Shown piece after piece: positions 35,157 to 43,128 of a stretch of DNA of 64,000 nt. Location: positions 310,001 to 374,000 of the forward strand of contig NZ_BDBD01000011.1 in assembly GCF_001612805.1 (NCBI RefSeq). The letters are read 5' to 3'. The position numbers were made by a program, and so were the translations under genes. The stretch's first letter is position 1. The number at the start of each line of letters is the position of its first letter. The stretch is from Nocardia coubleae NBRC 108252. GTDB taxonomy: Bacteria; Actinomycetota; Actinomycetes; Mycobacteriales; Mycobacteriaceae. The notes under the pieces were generated by a model. The model did not search any database, was not told where the DNA came from, and saw only the letters and a program-made list of their open reading frames with translations.

Positions 35157-35738
35157 ATGGCGGCGGAACGCGCTGACGAGCCGAAATTCCTCGGACGAGA
35201 GCACTACCGCGCAGGCCGAGGTGGGTGGACCGTCGGAACCGCCGAACCGCGATCACCCGAAGCGGCTGCAGTGCTTCGCCTGTTTCTGGCCGAAATGATC
35301 ACGCGGTACTACCGGCGTCCCACCGACGACGCGGAGATCGACAGGCACCTCGCGCAGGGTCACGACAGCGACGACCTGCGACCACCGACCGGATTGCTGC
35401 TACTCGCACGCCGACGTGGTGAGCCCGTCGGTTGTGTCGGTCTGCGGCGGCTCGATACCCGCACGATGGAACTCACGCGAATGTTCGTGCGGCCGGACGC
35501 GCGCGGAGAGGGCGGTGCCGCGGTGCTGCTCGACGCCGCCGAGGACACCGCTCGCCGTCTCGGCGCGCACAGGATCCGGCTCAACACTCGTAGAGATCTG
35601 GTCGAGGCCCGCAGGCTGTATGCCCGGCGCGGATACGCCGAAATCGCGGCATATGGCGACGATCCCCTGGCGGACCACTGGTTCGAGAAGCGCATCCGAA
35701 TAGATCCGCCAGGGCTGACGAACACCGACATTGTCTGA
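35157..35738 (+). CDS. GNAT-family N-acetyltransferase
   Basis: Protein of 193 residues with a single GNAT domain: GCVGLRRLDTRTMELTRMFV is the central beta region, VRPDARGEGGAAVLLDAAED the acetyl-CoA loop, and ARRLYARRGYAEIAAYGD the C-terminal part. The acceptor is unknown. The ATG lies 10 bp after the preceding stop. A long cruciform-type terminator follows. Confidence 0.88.
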   Translation: MAAERADEPKFLGREHYRAGRGGWTVGTAEPRSPEAAAVLRLFLAEMITRYYRRPTDDAEIDRHLAQGHDSDDLRPPTGLLLLARRRGEPVGCVGLRRLDTRTMELTRMFVRPDARGEGGAAVLLDAAEDTARRLGAHRIRLNTRRDLVEARRLYARRGYAEIAAYGDDPLADHWFEKRIRIDPPGLTNTDIV

Positions 35739-35751
35739 GAGCGACCCGGGA

Positions 35752-35807
35752 CGGTGGCGGCTTTCTTGCACTGGATGCATCGATGCACACAGTGCGAGCC
35801 GCCACCG
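35752..35807. terminator. long multi-stem bidirectional terminator
   Basis: A 56-bp nested hairpin: CGGTGGCGGCT pairs with AGCCGCCACCG (11 bp), inside it GCACTG pairs with CAGTGC (6 bp), and at the tip TGCATCGATGCA is self-complementary. It lies between the convergent GNAT and transglutaminase-like genes, 3 bp before the end of the latter. Confidence 0.7.
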
Positions 35808-35810
35808 GGG

Positions 35811-36425
35811 TCAGCGAATGAGCTGGTCCTCCAAGGAGGTCGGCAGGGTGACGTCGAGGATCGACTCCTGCTTCGCCTCGCCGAGGGTTTTCACCACGGA
35901 TGCCGCGGGACTGACGAACACCTGCGGGTAGTCAATCTCGCCGAGGGCGGGATCGACGGCCCAGGCCAGTCGTTCCTCGGTGAGGGAGAACTCGGCGGTG
36001 ATGCCCTCCTTGTTGCCCCGTGGGTCCTGACGGTGCCAACCACCCTCGAGGTAGACGGCGACCAGGCCGTGGAGAACGTGGCCGTCGTCGTCCGCGAGTT
36101 TCTGGTAGCACAGCCCGGTGGGGATGCCCGCGCTGCGCAGGAGGGCGGTGAGGAGGTGGGATTTCGCGTAGCAGAGGCCGACTCGTTCACGGGCGACCTC
36201 TCCGGCGGTCAGGGTGACCCGGGGGTCCTGGACGTCGTAGGAGTGGTCGACTTCGTCGCGGACCCAGTCGAAGGCCGCGCGGGCGAAGTCCACGTCGTCG
36301 GGGGCGGTTCGTCGCAGGTCACGCGCGATGGCGGTCACCGCGTCGTCGTCGAGTTGGATGACGGAGTCGCCCTCGAGGTACGCCTGCGGGTTCTGCGCCT
36401 CAGGAACCCAGGATTGTTGTGTCAC
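35811..36425 (-). CDS. transglutaminase-like cysteine protease-fold protein
   Basis: Soluble protein of 204 residues with the papain-like transglutaminase core. The triad is readable as Cys in GLCYAKSHLLTALLRS, His in HVLHGLVAVYL and Asp in RQDPRGNKEG. Bacterial members are mostly peptidases or amide-bond enzymes. It stands alone, beyond a strong terminator, and is followed upstream by an aldo/keto reductase in the same direction 71 bp away. No signal peptide. Confidence 0.88.
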   Translation of the reverse strand: MTQQSWVPEAQNPQAYLEGDSVIQLDDDAVTAIARDLRRTAPDDVDFARAAFDWVRDEVDHSYDVQDPRVTLTAGEVARERVGLCYAKSHLLTALLRSAGIPTGLCYQKLADDDGHVLHGLVAVYLEGGWHRQDPRGNKEGITAEFSLTEERLAWAVDPALGEIDYPQVFVSPAASVVKTLGEAKQESILDVTLPTSLEDQLIR

Positions 36426-36496
36426 AGCGGAAATCTACTGCCCGCCGCTGTCTGTCGGCACCTCCATTTCGCGGCCGGGCGATGGCGAGCGGGTAG

Positions 36497-37516
36497 TCAT
36501 CGACGCCGCAGAGTGGCGTCGATGATCGACGGTGGCGTGTCGTACTTCTCCTCGGCCGCGAGATCGACCCCCGGAGCAACGATTTCGTCGATCTCGTCGA
36601 GGACTTCGGCCGACAGGACGGTATCGGCGGCAGCGAGCTGCGAATGCAGATGCTCCATGGTTCGCGGGCCGATGATCGCGCTGGTCACGGCACGGTGGGC
36701 GGTGACGAATCCGAGCGCCAGTTGAATCATCGTCAACCCGGCCTCGTCGGCGACCTTCGCCAGCCGCTCGACAGCCTCGAGTTTGGCCCGGTTGGCGGGC
36801 ACATCGAGATCGAAACGATGGGGCATGAATCCGGAACGGCTGGTGGTGATCTCGCGGCCCGCCCGGATGGCGCCCGACAACCAGCCCGAGGCCAGCGGGC
36901 TCCAGGCGAGCACACCGAGGCCGTACTCCTCGGTCACCGGAAGCACATGGGATTCGATGCCACGTTGCAGGATCGAATAGCAGGGTTGTTCGGTGACGTA
37001 GCGGCTCAGGTGATGCTCGCGGGCCGACCATTGCGCCTGCACGATGCGGTAGGCGGGGAAGGTCGAGGAACCGAAATAGCGGATCTTCCCGGCCCGCTGC
37101 AGGTCGGTGAGCGCCGAGAGCGTCTCCTCGTCACTGGTGTTCGGATCCCAGCGGTGGATCTGATAGAGGTCGACGTGATCGACGTCGAGGCGGCGCAGGC
37201 TGTCTTCCAGCGCGGTCACCAGCCAGCGACGTGAGCTTCCGCGCCGGTTGGGGTCCTCGCCCATCGGCAGGTAGGCCTTGGTCGCGATGACCAGGTCGTC
37301 GCGGCGACCGGCGATGGCCTTACCGACCATTTCCTCGGATTGGCCGTCGCTGTAGGCGTCGGCGGTGTCGATCAGATTGATCCCGGCCTCGATAGCGGCA
37401 TCGACGATCGCGGTGGCCTCGTCCTGGCCGGTATTGCCGATCCGGCCGAAGTTCATTGCGCCGAGCGCCAGGGTGCTGACCTGCACGCCGGTGCGGCCCA
37501 AGGTGCGGTACTGCAT
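36497..37516 (-). CDS. aldo/keto reductase
   Basis: NADPH-dependent aldo/keto reductase of 339 residues, TIM barrel. Catalytic residues in order: Asp in LIDTADAYSDG with the Tyr, Lys in ATKAYLPMG, His in YQIHRWDP; SAIIGPRTMEHL binds the cofactor phosphate. It reduces aldehydes or ketones; physiological substrate unknown. The start ATG follows GAGAGG. It is divergent from a TetR gene and two palindromic operators sit between them, so that regulator very probably controls it. Confidence 0.92.
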   Translation of the reverse strand: MQYRTLGRTGVQVSTLALGAMNFGRIGNTGQDEATAIVDAAIEAGINLIDTADAYSDGQSEEMVGKAIAGRRDDLVIATKAYLPMGEDPNRRGSSRRWLVTALEDSLRRLDVDHVDLYQIHRWDPNTSDEETLSALTDLQRAGKIRYFGSSTFPAYRIVQAQWSAREHHLSRYVTEQPCYSILQRGIESHVLPVTEEYGLGVLAWSPLASGWLSGAIRAGREITTSRSGFMPHRFDLDVPANRAKLEAVERLAKVADEAGLTMIQLALGFVTAHRAVTSAIIGPRTMEHLHSQLAAADTVLSAEVLDEIDEIVAPGVDLAAEEKYDTPPSIIDATLRRR

Positions 37517-37550
37517 GGGTTTTCCTCTCCCGGAGGTATCCTGCAAGAAA

Positions 37551-37565
37551 CGGAACGTTGTTCCG
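37551..37565. promoter_or_regulatory. TetR operator 1, CGGAAC-GTT-GTTCCG
   Basis: Perfect six-base arms with a three-base centre, in the gap between the aldo/keto reductase and the TetR gene. The core GGAAC-3 nt-GTTCC is shared with operator 2; centres are 27 bp apart. Confidence 0.75.
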
Positions 37566-37576
37566 ATAACCAACAT

Positions 37577-37593
37577 ACGGAACACTGTTCCGT
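37577..37593. promoter_or_regulatory. TetR operator 2, ACGGAAC-ACT-GTTCCGT
   Basis: Perfect seven-base arms with a three-base centre. Same core as operator 1. The pair could let one repressor control both divergent promoters. Confidence 0.75.
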
Positions 37594-37624
37594 TTTTCAA
37601 GCGATCCGATGGAGGGAACGCCAC

Positions 37625-38209
37625 GTGGCAGGCAGGGACACCGGTACGGCGAAGACTCCGCGCAAGCGCGCCGATGCCGAGCGGAACGAAAGAACCCTCC
37701 TCGACGCGGCCGCCGCGACTTTCGTCGCCTCCGGAGTCGATGCCCCCGTGCGCGAGATCGCCGCGGCGGCCGGGGTCGGCGTCGGCACGATCTATCGGCA
37801 CTTCCCGACCCGAGCCGACCTCATCGTCGCGGTCTATCGACACCAGGTCGAGGCCTGCGCACAGGCCGCACCGCAACTGCTGGCCAGCACCGAACCCTAT
37901 GAGGCGCTGACCAGGTGGATCGACCTGTTCACCGACTTCCTGGTCACCAAGCACGGTCTCGCCGCGGCATTGCAGTCCGACGACCCGACCTTCCAGGCCC
38001 TGCACGCCAATTTCCTCGAACGGCTGCTGCCCGCGTGCGGCGAGTTGCTCGATGCCGCCGCGGCGGCCGGTGAGATCCGCACCGACATCGATCCCTACCT
38101 GTTGCTGCGTGGCATCGGCAATGTGTGCATCGGTGCGGAAAGCGACCAGCGCTATGACGCGCGGCGCGTCGTCGAACTCCTCGTCGCCGGATTACGCCTG
38201 CACCGGTGA
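37625..38209 (+). CDS. TetR-family transcriptional regulator
   Basis: Repressor of 194 residues. Helix-turn-helix VREIAAAAGVGVGTIYRHFPTRADL, then the ligand-binding domain with an LLLRGIGNVCIG stretch typical of a large TetR group often beside reductases. The start is a GTG eight bases after GGAGGG. It is divergent from the aldo/keto reductase with the paired palindromes in between. Confidence 0.92.
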   Translation: MAGRDTGTAKTPRKRADAERNERTLLDAAAATFVASGVDAPVREIAAAAGVGVGTIYRHFPTRADLIVAVYRHQVEACAQAAPQLLASTEPYEALTRWIDLFTDFLVTKHGLAAALQSDDPTFQALHANFLERLLPACGELLDAAAAAGEIRTDIDPYLLLRGIGNVCIGAESDQRYDARRVVELLVAGLRLHR

Positions 38210-38241
38210 ACCCCGATTACGGGCGGCCGCCAGACACGACA

Positions 38242-38283
38242 AATCCCGTGTGGGTCGCCGGATTCGGCGCCCCACACGGGATT
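38242..38283. terminator. bidirectional terminator, 13-bp stem
   Basis: AATCCCGTGTGGG at 38242-38254 and CCCACACGGGATT at 38271-38283 form a perfect 13-bp stem with a 16-base loop, between the convergent TetR and SCO6745-like genes. Confidence 0.8.
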
Positions 38284-38291
38284 CGACAAAA

Positions 38292-39023
38292 CTAGCGCGA
38301 CAACGCGACTCGGTGCGCCTCGCCCATCAGGGTGGCCAGCTCGGCACTCTCGGCCTCGGTGAGGACCGCGAAGAACGGGGAAACCAGTTCGTCGGTGAGT
38401 TTCTCGGCCGCCGCCCAGCGCTGCCGCATGTCGTCGGTGATCGGTTCGAAGGGTTCGGACCAGCCGAGCCGCTGCGCGTGGGTGGGACCGTCGGCGATCG
38501 GGGAACCGGCGATGAGGACGGCTTGCAGCGGGGTGAGGCCCTGGGCGAGGACGGCGACCAGGTGCAGGCCGCCCCGCAGTTCACGCAGGACGTGGGTGAG
38601 CTGCAGGACCGCCGCTCGACCGTCGTCGGGCAGTGGCATGGCCCGCCAGCCCGCGAACAGGGGAACGGCGGTGGGCTCGGCCGCGTCGGCAACCTTGCCG
38701 AGCAGCTCGGCGAGGCGTTCGGATCGGTCGAAGCCGGCGAGCCTGCGGCGGCCGAATTCGTGGCAGGCGGCGAGATAGCCGGTGGCCGCTTCGGCGGCGG
38801 GCAGGGGAACGGATTTCCATGCGGCACGGATACATTCGGGTTCGAAGAAGCCGAACGCGCCGACCACGACATCGGCGTCGACCTCCCCGAGCACCCCGCC
38901 GCGGCCACGTGTGTAGGGGCCGTGGAATCCGGGCACCCCGACGTCGGTCCCGAACTGCCGCGCCTCGCGCGACATCATGAACGCCCCACCGAGTTCGAGG
39001 ACCTGTTGTTTGACTGCCGACAT
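38292..39023 (-). CDS. SCO6745-like conserved protein
   Basis: Soluble protein of 243 residues of a family common in actinobacteria (I recall SCO6745 as its reference member) with unknown biochemical role. Conserved-looking stretches are LELGGAFMMSREARQF, GPYTRGRGGVLG and VVVGAFGFFEPE. Its start ATG is 17 codons inside the open frame. A short imperfect palindrome (TGACAATAGTCA at 39069-39080) upstream could be an operator. Confidence 0.75.
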   Translation of the reverse strand: MSAVKQQVLELGGAFMMSREARQFGTDVGVPGFHGPYTRGRGGVLGEVDADVVVGAFGFFEPECIRAAWKSVPLPAAEAATGYLAACHEFGRRRLAGFDRSERLAELLGKVADAAEPTAVPLFAGWRAMPLPDDGRAAVLQLTHVLRELRGGLHLVAVLAQGLTPLQAVLIAGSPIADGPTHAQRLGWSEPFEPITDDMRQRWAAAEKLTDELVSPFFAVLTEAESAELATLMGEAHRVALSR

Positions 39024-39164
39024 GATCTGACACCTTCCGCTGTTTCTGCGATCGCAGCAGACTTTAGTTGACAATAGTCAGCGAGGGAAGGGGTTTCGCG
39101 CGATGAGTTCGGCGTCCGGCTGCCGTCTGCACTGATAAAGCCGACGCGACCCGAGGAGCCCACC

Positions 39165-39743
39165 GTGAGCGCCACCTACACCTTCGACGTCTTCTCCACC
39201 CTGGACGGCTTCGCCTCCACCAGCGGCGACTGGGGCGGATACTGGGGCAAACAGGGCCCCGAACTGCTCGATCACCGCCTCGACCTCTACCGCGACGAGC
39301 AGCGGATGATCTTCGGCGCCAACACCTATCGCGAATTCACCGAACTGGTGGCCGGGGCCTCGGAAAACCCGGAGATCTTCGACCCGTGGGTCGTCCGGAT
39401 GATGAACATGCCGCTGACCGTGGTGTCGAGCACGCTGCGCGAACCTCTCGACTGGCACGACGCGCACGTCGTCGCGGGCGACGCGGTGGACGTCGTCGCC
39501 CGGCTCAAAGCCGAATCCGACATCCCACTGCGTTCGCACGGCAGCCTCTCGCTGAACCGGACGCTGATGGCAGCGGGCTTGGTCGATCGGGTGCAGGTGA
39601 CGGTGTTCCCGGTGATCACCGGCAAGACCGGGCAGCAACCCATCTTCCAGGACGCCGCCGACTTCGACCTCGAACTGCTCGAGAGCCGCACCCTCGACGG
39701 CAACACCCAGGAACTCGTCTACGCCCCGACGCTGCACCCCTGA
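39165..39743 (+). CDS. RibD C-terminal / dihydrofolate reductase-fold protein
   Basis: Protein of 192 residues with the dihydrofolate-reductase fold of RibD C-terminal proteins: DVFSTLDGFAS at the start, MIFGANTYREF, and the conserved SHGSLSLNRTLMAAGLVDR nucleotide region. It probably reduces a small heterocycle with NADPH; the true substrate is unknown and it should not be called folate reductase. Starts at GTG. Stands alone. Confidence 0.85.
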   Translation: MSATYTFDVFSTLDGFASTSGDWGGYWGKQGPELLDHRLDLYRDEQRMIFGANTYREFTELVAGASENPEIFDPWVVRMMNMPLTVVSSTLREPLDWHDAHVVAGDAVDVVARLKAESDIPLRSHGSLSLNRTLMAAGLVDRVQVTVFPVITGKTGQQPIFQDAADFDLELLESRTLDGNTQELVYAPTLHP

Positions 39744-39963
39744 GCGGCTCACAACACAGCTTCCGGCGCCGTCGACGAGCATTATCGTCCGGTCACGAGT
39801 TGGCCAGAATTGCGGTGCGAAACGGGCGCGCGCTTCATGATCGACATCATCACCGCGTAGTTCGGCAGGGTGTGAGCAGGCCCTCACTGGTTGCTGATTG
39901 GTTCCCTGTCGACGGGGCATTCCGCCCTCAGGACTGTGTTGTCCCTGCGAAAGGATGCGCTCG

Positions 39964-40224
39964 ATGAACCAGCCAGACCGCGATTTCCCCGATGAATCAC
40001 GCACGATCAGGCCGCACGCGGGCGAATCTATCGAGGACACGAGGAACTGGCCCGGCCTGATCTTGATCGGGGTCGGGTTGGCGTTGCTCGGCATCACCCT
40101 CACCGCCGCAGGCTACGGCTTCGGCGGTTGGGCGGTCATCGGCGGCGTGGCCTGCGTGGCGTGCCTGCTCGCGGGAACTGCGCTGGTCGTGGCCGAGCAC
40201 CGGCGGGTGAAGGCGCAGAAATGA
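39964..40224 (+). CDS. UsfY-like small membrane protein
   Basis: Protein of 86 residues: a polar N-terminus with TIRPHAGESIEDTRNWPG, two helices, and a basic tail (VVAEHRRVKAQK). The (T)TR-x-HAGES-x2-D-x3-WPG motif is that of UsfY, the small protein encoded upstream of the anti-sigma factor and sigF in mycobacteria. A second copy is at 48724-49026. Its stop overlaps the start of the methyltransferase gene (ATGA), so here UsfY is coupled to a redox operon, 3 kb from the sigF locus. Confidence 0.75.
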   Translation: MNQPDRDFPDESRTIRPHAGESIEDTRNWPGLILIGVGLALLGITLTAAGYGFGGWAVIGGVACVACLLAGTALVVAEHRRVKAQK

Positions 40225-40895
40225 TGATTCTCCGGGCGCCGGGTGTGTACCGACCCCAGGCCGATACATGGATGCTTGCCGATGCGCTGCGCGCGGTCCC
40301 CCACCTGCGCAACGGTCGGGTTCTCGAACTGTGCGCCGGCACCGGCGTCGTCACGCTGGCCGCGGCGAAAGCGGGGGCCGCGAGTGTGACGGCCGTCGAC
40401 CTGTCGCGACGGGCGCTGGCCTCCACTTGGCTGAACTGCCGTTTGCGTGGTGTGGCCGTGCAGTTGCTGCACGGTGACTTCTCCGCCGCGGCGCGGTTGC
40501 CGCGCTTCGACGTGGTGCTGGCGAACCCGCCGTACGTGCCCGCCGAACGCGAGGTGGGACGCGGCCGGGCGCTGGCCTGGGACGCGGGCCCCACCGGACG
40601 CAGCGTGCTCGACCGGTTGTGTGCGACCCTGCCCGATCTGCTCACCGACAACGGGGTCGGGCTGATCGTGCACTCGGCGATCAGCGACCCCGATCGCAGC
40701 CTGGACCAGTTGCGGGCGGGCGGTGCCGAGGCGCAGGTGGTAGCGGTGGACAAGGTGCCGTTCGGACCGGTGCTGCGGTCGCGGGCGCGGCGGTTGGCGG
40801 CACGTGGGCTGATCACGAAGGACCAGCGTGACGAGGAATTGGTGGTGATCCGTGTCGAACGAAACTGCTGCCCCGCCGTCGGGGAACCCGCCTGA
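40221..40895 (+). CDS. HemK-like class I SAM methyltransferase
   Basis: Methyltransferase of 224 residues. SAM-binding motif VLELCAGTGVVTLAAA, acidic residue VTAVDLSRRAL, and the NPPY catalytic motif in VLANPPYVPAE, which marks N-methylation of amide or amino groups. It resembles HemK2/PrmC-type enzymes in form; the target is unknown. It overlaps the UsfY-like stop and the CDGSH gene (44 bp), so belongs to the same coupled operon. Confidence 0.88.
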   Translation: MMILRAPGVYRPQADTWMLADALRAVPHLRNGRVLELCAGTGVVTLAAAKAGAASVTAVDLSRRALASTWLNCRLRGVAVQLLHGDFSAAARLPRFDVVLANPPYVPAEREVGRGRALAWDAGPTGRSVLDRLCATLPDLLTDNGVGLIVHSAISDPDRSLDQLRAGGAEAQVVAVDKVPFGPVLRSRARRLAARGLITKDQRDEELVVIRVERNCCPAVGEPA

Positions 40896-41091
40896 TCGCA
40901 GGCGGGTGGTCCTCACCGACGGGCCGGCCCTGATCGAAGGCCCCGTCGACCTGGTGACCCGTGAGGGAACGGTGCTGCACTGTGACCGTTTCCAGGTCGC
41001 GCTGTGCCTGTGCAAGCGCTCGGCCACCTACCCGCTGTGCGATACCAGCCACCGGCGCCGACGCCGGCGTACCAACGAAAGCAGCACCTGA
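40852..41091 (+). CDS. CDGSH-type iron-sulfur protein
   Basis: Protein of 79 residues starting at GTG inside the methyltransferase gene. The C-terminal half has the CDGSH-type pattern LCLCKRSATYPLCDTSH: C-x-C, then C-D-x-S-H, whose three Cys and one His bind a [2Fe-2S] cluster. It ends in an Arg-rich tail. In this operon it could pass electrons to the downstream diiron protein. Confidence 0.88.
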   Translation: MSNETAAPPSGNPPDRRRVVLTDGPALIEGPVDLVTREGTVLHCDRFQVALCLCKRSATYPLCDTSHRRRRRRTNESST

Positions 41092-42098
41092 TGACCAGCA
41101 CTGTCACCCTCGGGCGCGCCCTGCCTGTCCCCCGGGGCGAACTGTCGGCCGCCCTGATCGAAACCCTCACGCGCGCACCGGGTTCGGCTGTTCCGGCCGA
41201 CCCCGGCACCGATCCCTACGGTGAGGACGCCGCACTGGCGTTGCACACGTGCTACGAACTGCACTACCAGGGCTTCGCCGGGGTAGACGAGGACTGGGAG
41301 TGGGATCCGGGGCTGTTGGGCCTGCGCCGAGGTCTCGAACAGCGCTTCCTCGCCGCCATGCGGGCCGATGTGCCCGGCGGTGACGACGTGGACGCCGAGC
41401 TCGACCGGTTGCTCGAGCCGTCGGCGCCCGGCGGGATCGCGGCCTACCTCGCCGAACAGGGCACTCCCGGGCAGTTGCGGGAGTACTTCGTGCACCGCTC
41501 GATCTACCACCACATCGAGGCCGACCCCTACGCCTGGGTGATCCCCCGCCTGCGTGGGCAGGCGAAAGCCGCGCTGGTCGCTGTCGAATTCGACGAATAC
41601 GGCAGCGGCCACGGCGACCGTGTGCACGCGCGCCTCTACGCGGATCTGCTCGCGGGCGCCGGTCTGGAGCCCGGCTATCTGCACTATCTCGACGAGGTGC
41701 CCGCTCCCATGCTGGTGCTGGTGAACATGATGTCGCTGTTCGGTCTGCACCGTGGTCTGCGTGCCGCGTCGGTCGGCCATTTCGCGGCCAACGAGATCAC
41801 CTCCTCACCGGCGTCGGCTCGCCTGGCGGAGCTGGCCCGCACCCTGCTCCCCCACCCCGCCTGTATCGGCTTCTACACCGAGCACGTCGAAGCCGATGCC
41901 GTGCACGAACAGGTGATGCGGCGCGACGTCATCGCCGAATTGCTGCGCACCGAACCTGATTCGGCCGCGAGCATCGTTTTCGGGATCCAGGCCACCGACC
42001 TGCTCGAGGACCGGTTCGCCGATCAGGTGCTCGAGTGCTGGCGCGCCGGGCGCAGTTCACTGCTCAGTGAACTGCAGGCACCCGCCGTACCCGGGTGA
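41091..42098 (+). CDS. heme-oxygenase-like diiron oxidase family protein
   Basis: All-helical protein of 335 residues of the iron-containing redox (HDO) family. Probable diiron ligand motifs in order: TCYELHYQGF, VEFDEYGSGHGDRVHARL, and TEHVEADAVHEQVMRRD. Related enzymes activate oxygen for C-C or N-oxidation reactions on amino acids or lipids. The substrate is unknown. The ATG overlaps the CDGSH stop (TGATG). Its 3' end overlaps the convergent anti-sigma-like gene by 35 bp. Confidence 0.85.
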   Translation: MTSTVTLGRALPVPRGELSAALIETLTRAPGSAVPADPGTDPYGEDAALALHTCYELHYQGFAGVDEDWEWDPGLLGLRRGLEQRFLAAMRADVPGGDDVDAELDRLLEPSAPGGIAAYLAEQGTPGQLREYFVHRSIYHHIEADPYAWVIPRLRGQAKAALVAVEFDEYGSGHGDRVHARLYADLLAGAGLEPGYLHYLDEVPAPMLVLVNMMSLFGLHRGLRAASVGHFAANEITSSPASARLAELARTLLPHPACIGFYTEHVEADAVHEQVMRRDVIAELLRTEPDSAASIVFGIQATDLLEDRFADQVLECWRAGRSSLLSELQAPAVPG

Positions 42099-42501
42099 AG
42101 GTGATCGTCACCGGGAAGCCGTCGAGCTCACCGCGATCACGGTCCGAACCGGTGCTCAGATGATCGGTGATGCTGTGTAGCACGTTCCAGCCGAAGGCGT
42201 TCTCGTCGACCGGGTCGGGCTCGACGCACAGTGCCTGCACGGCGATCCGCAGGCGGAAACCGTCGGCATTGACATCGCAGTGCAGGCGGGTGCCGGGTAC
42301 GGCGGCGAGGATCAGGCTGGTCGCCGCCTCGTCGACCGCGACCCGGATATCGGCGATTTCGTCGGGCGTGAACCCGGCCAGGTGGGCGGCCGTTTCGGCG
42401 ACCGCCCGCACCATGACCAGTTGTCCGAGGTCGGCGTCGATCCGCAGGTGGGTCGAGGTCGCGTGGGCCGAATCCGCGACGGTCCGCTCGCTCGAAGCCA
42501 C
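42064..42501 (-). CDS. UsfX/RsbW-like anti-sigma factor kinase-fold protein (second copy)
   Basis: Protein of 145 residues with the small HATPase fold of anti-SigF proteins. The N-box region reads DIRVAVDEAATSLI, where the usual Mg-binding Asn is replaced by Ser. FGWNVLHSITDHL is like mycobacterial UsfX. It is a paralogue of 44058-44495. It is expected to bind a SigF-type sigma factor and be freed by STAS antagonists; the changed N-box makes kinase activity doubtful. A SigF-like promoter precedes it. Confidence 0.82.
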   Translation of the reverse strand: MASSERTVADSAHATSTHLRIDADLGQLVMVRAVAETAAHLAGFTPDEIADIRVAVDEAATSLILAAVPGTRLHCDVNADGFRLRIAVQALCVEPDPVDENAFGWNVLHSITDHLSTGSDRDRGELDGFPVTITFTRVRRVPAVH

Positions 42502-42556
42502 GACGTAGCCTCCTCACCGATATCGGGTGGTTCCGGGTGGGTCGATCCCACTGCGC

Positions 42557-42582
42557 CTACCCGCCGGTCGGCCGGTCAAACA
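42557..42582 (-). promoter_or_regulatory. SigF-type promoter of the second UsfX-like gene
   Basis: On the minus strand TGTTT (42582-42578), 15 nt, GGGTAG (42562-42557). The -10 element and spacing equal those of the manganese catalase promoter. It overlaps the last bases of the STAS gene. Confidence 0.55.
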
Positions 42583-42992
42583 TCTACGGGGTGTTCGGAG
42601 GCGTCGTCGACGCAGCTGTAGTGACGAAACAGCGGGCGCACGCCCGCCAGCTCCAAGGCGCGTTCCACCTCCAGGCTGCCGATGAGTAACCGCAGCTCGA
42701 CCCCGTGCTGCCACGCGTTGGCTTTGGCGGGCCCGAGCAATGCGGCCAGCCGGATACTGAGGAAATCGGTGCCACGCAGGTCGAGCACCACCACTTGGGC
42801 GCCCGAGCGCACCGCACGGTCGAGCAGAGCACAGAATTGCGGCTGCCTTGCCGCGTCCAGTTCACTTCCCGCCCGCAACACCCAGCAGCCTTGTCTGCCG
42901 GGATCGACGCGGAGCAGGGCTTCGTCGTGCGCCGCGGAGCCGCGGTACCAACGCAACCTGCTCGAGCGTCGCGGGTCCGTGACGACAGACAT
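42576..42992 (-). CDS. STAS-domain anti-anti-sigma factor
   Basis: Protein of 138 residues with a SpoIIAA-like STAS domain. The core VVVLDLRGTDFLSIRLAALLG holds the serine that is phosphorylated by cognate kinases in this family. An N-terminal extension of about 35 residues (YRGSAAHDEALLRVDPG) and the C-terminal REV-type tail are extra. It should bind one of the two UsfX-like proteins and release SigF. It lies 136 bp downstream of sigF, with its own SigF-like promoter. Confidence 0.88.
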   Translation of the reverse strand: MSVVTDPRRSSRLRWYRGSAAHDEALLRVDPGRQGCWVLRAGSELDAARQPQFCALLDRAVRSGAQVVVLDLRGTDFLSIRLAALLGPAKANAWQHGVELRLLIGSLEVERALELAGVRPLFRHYSCVDDASEHPVDV

Positions 42993-43068
42993 AGAACCTC
43001 CTGGACGACAGGGGATTCCGGATTTTCATGCCACCACGCAACCGACGTTCCGGATGTGGATAGCACGA

Positions 43069-43096
43069 ATACCGGGGTCGGCTGGAAGTCTCAACC
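43069..43096 (-). promoter_or_regulatory. SigF-type promoter of the STAS gene
   Basis: On the minus strand GGTTG (43096-43092), 17 nt, CGGTAT (43074-43069), one mismatch in each element to GGTTT / GGGTAT. It ends 76 nt before the STAS start codon. Confidence 0.4.
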
Positions 43097-43128
43097 TAAG
43101 GCAATTCTGGCACGCGCGGCCGCTGCTG

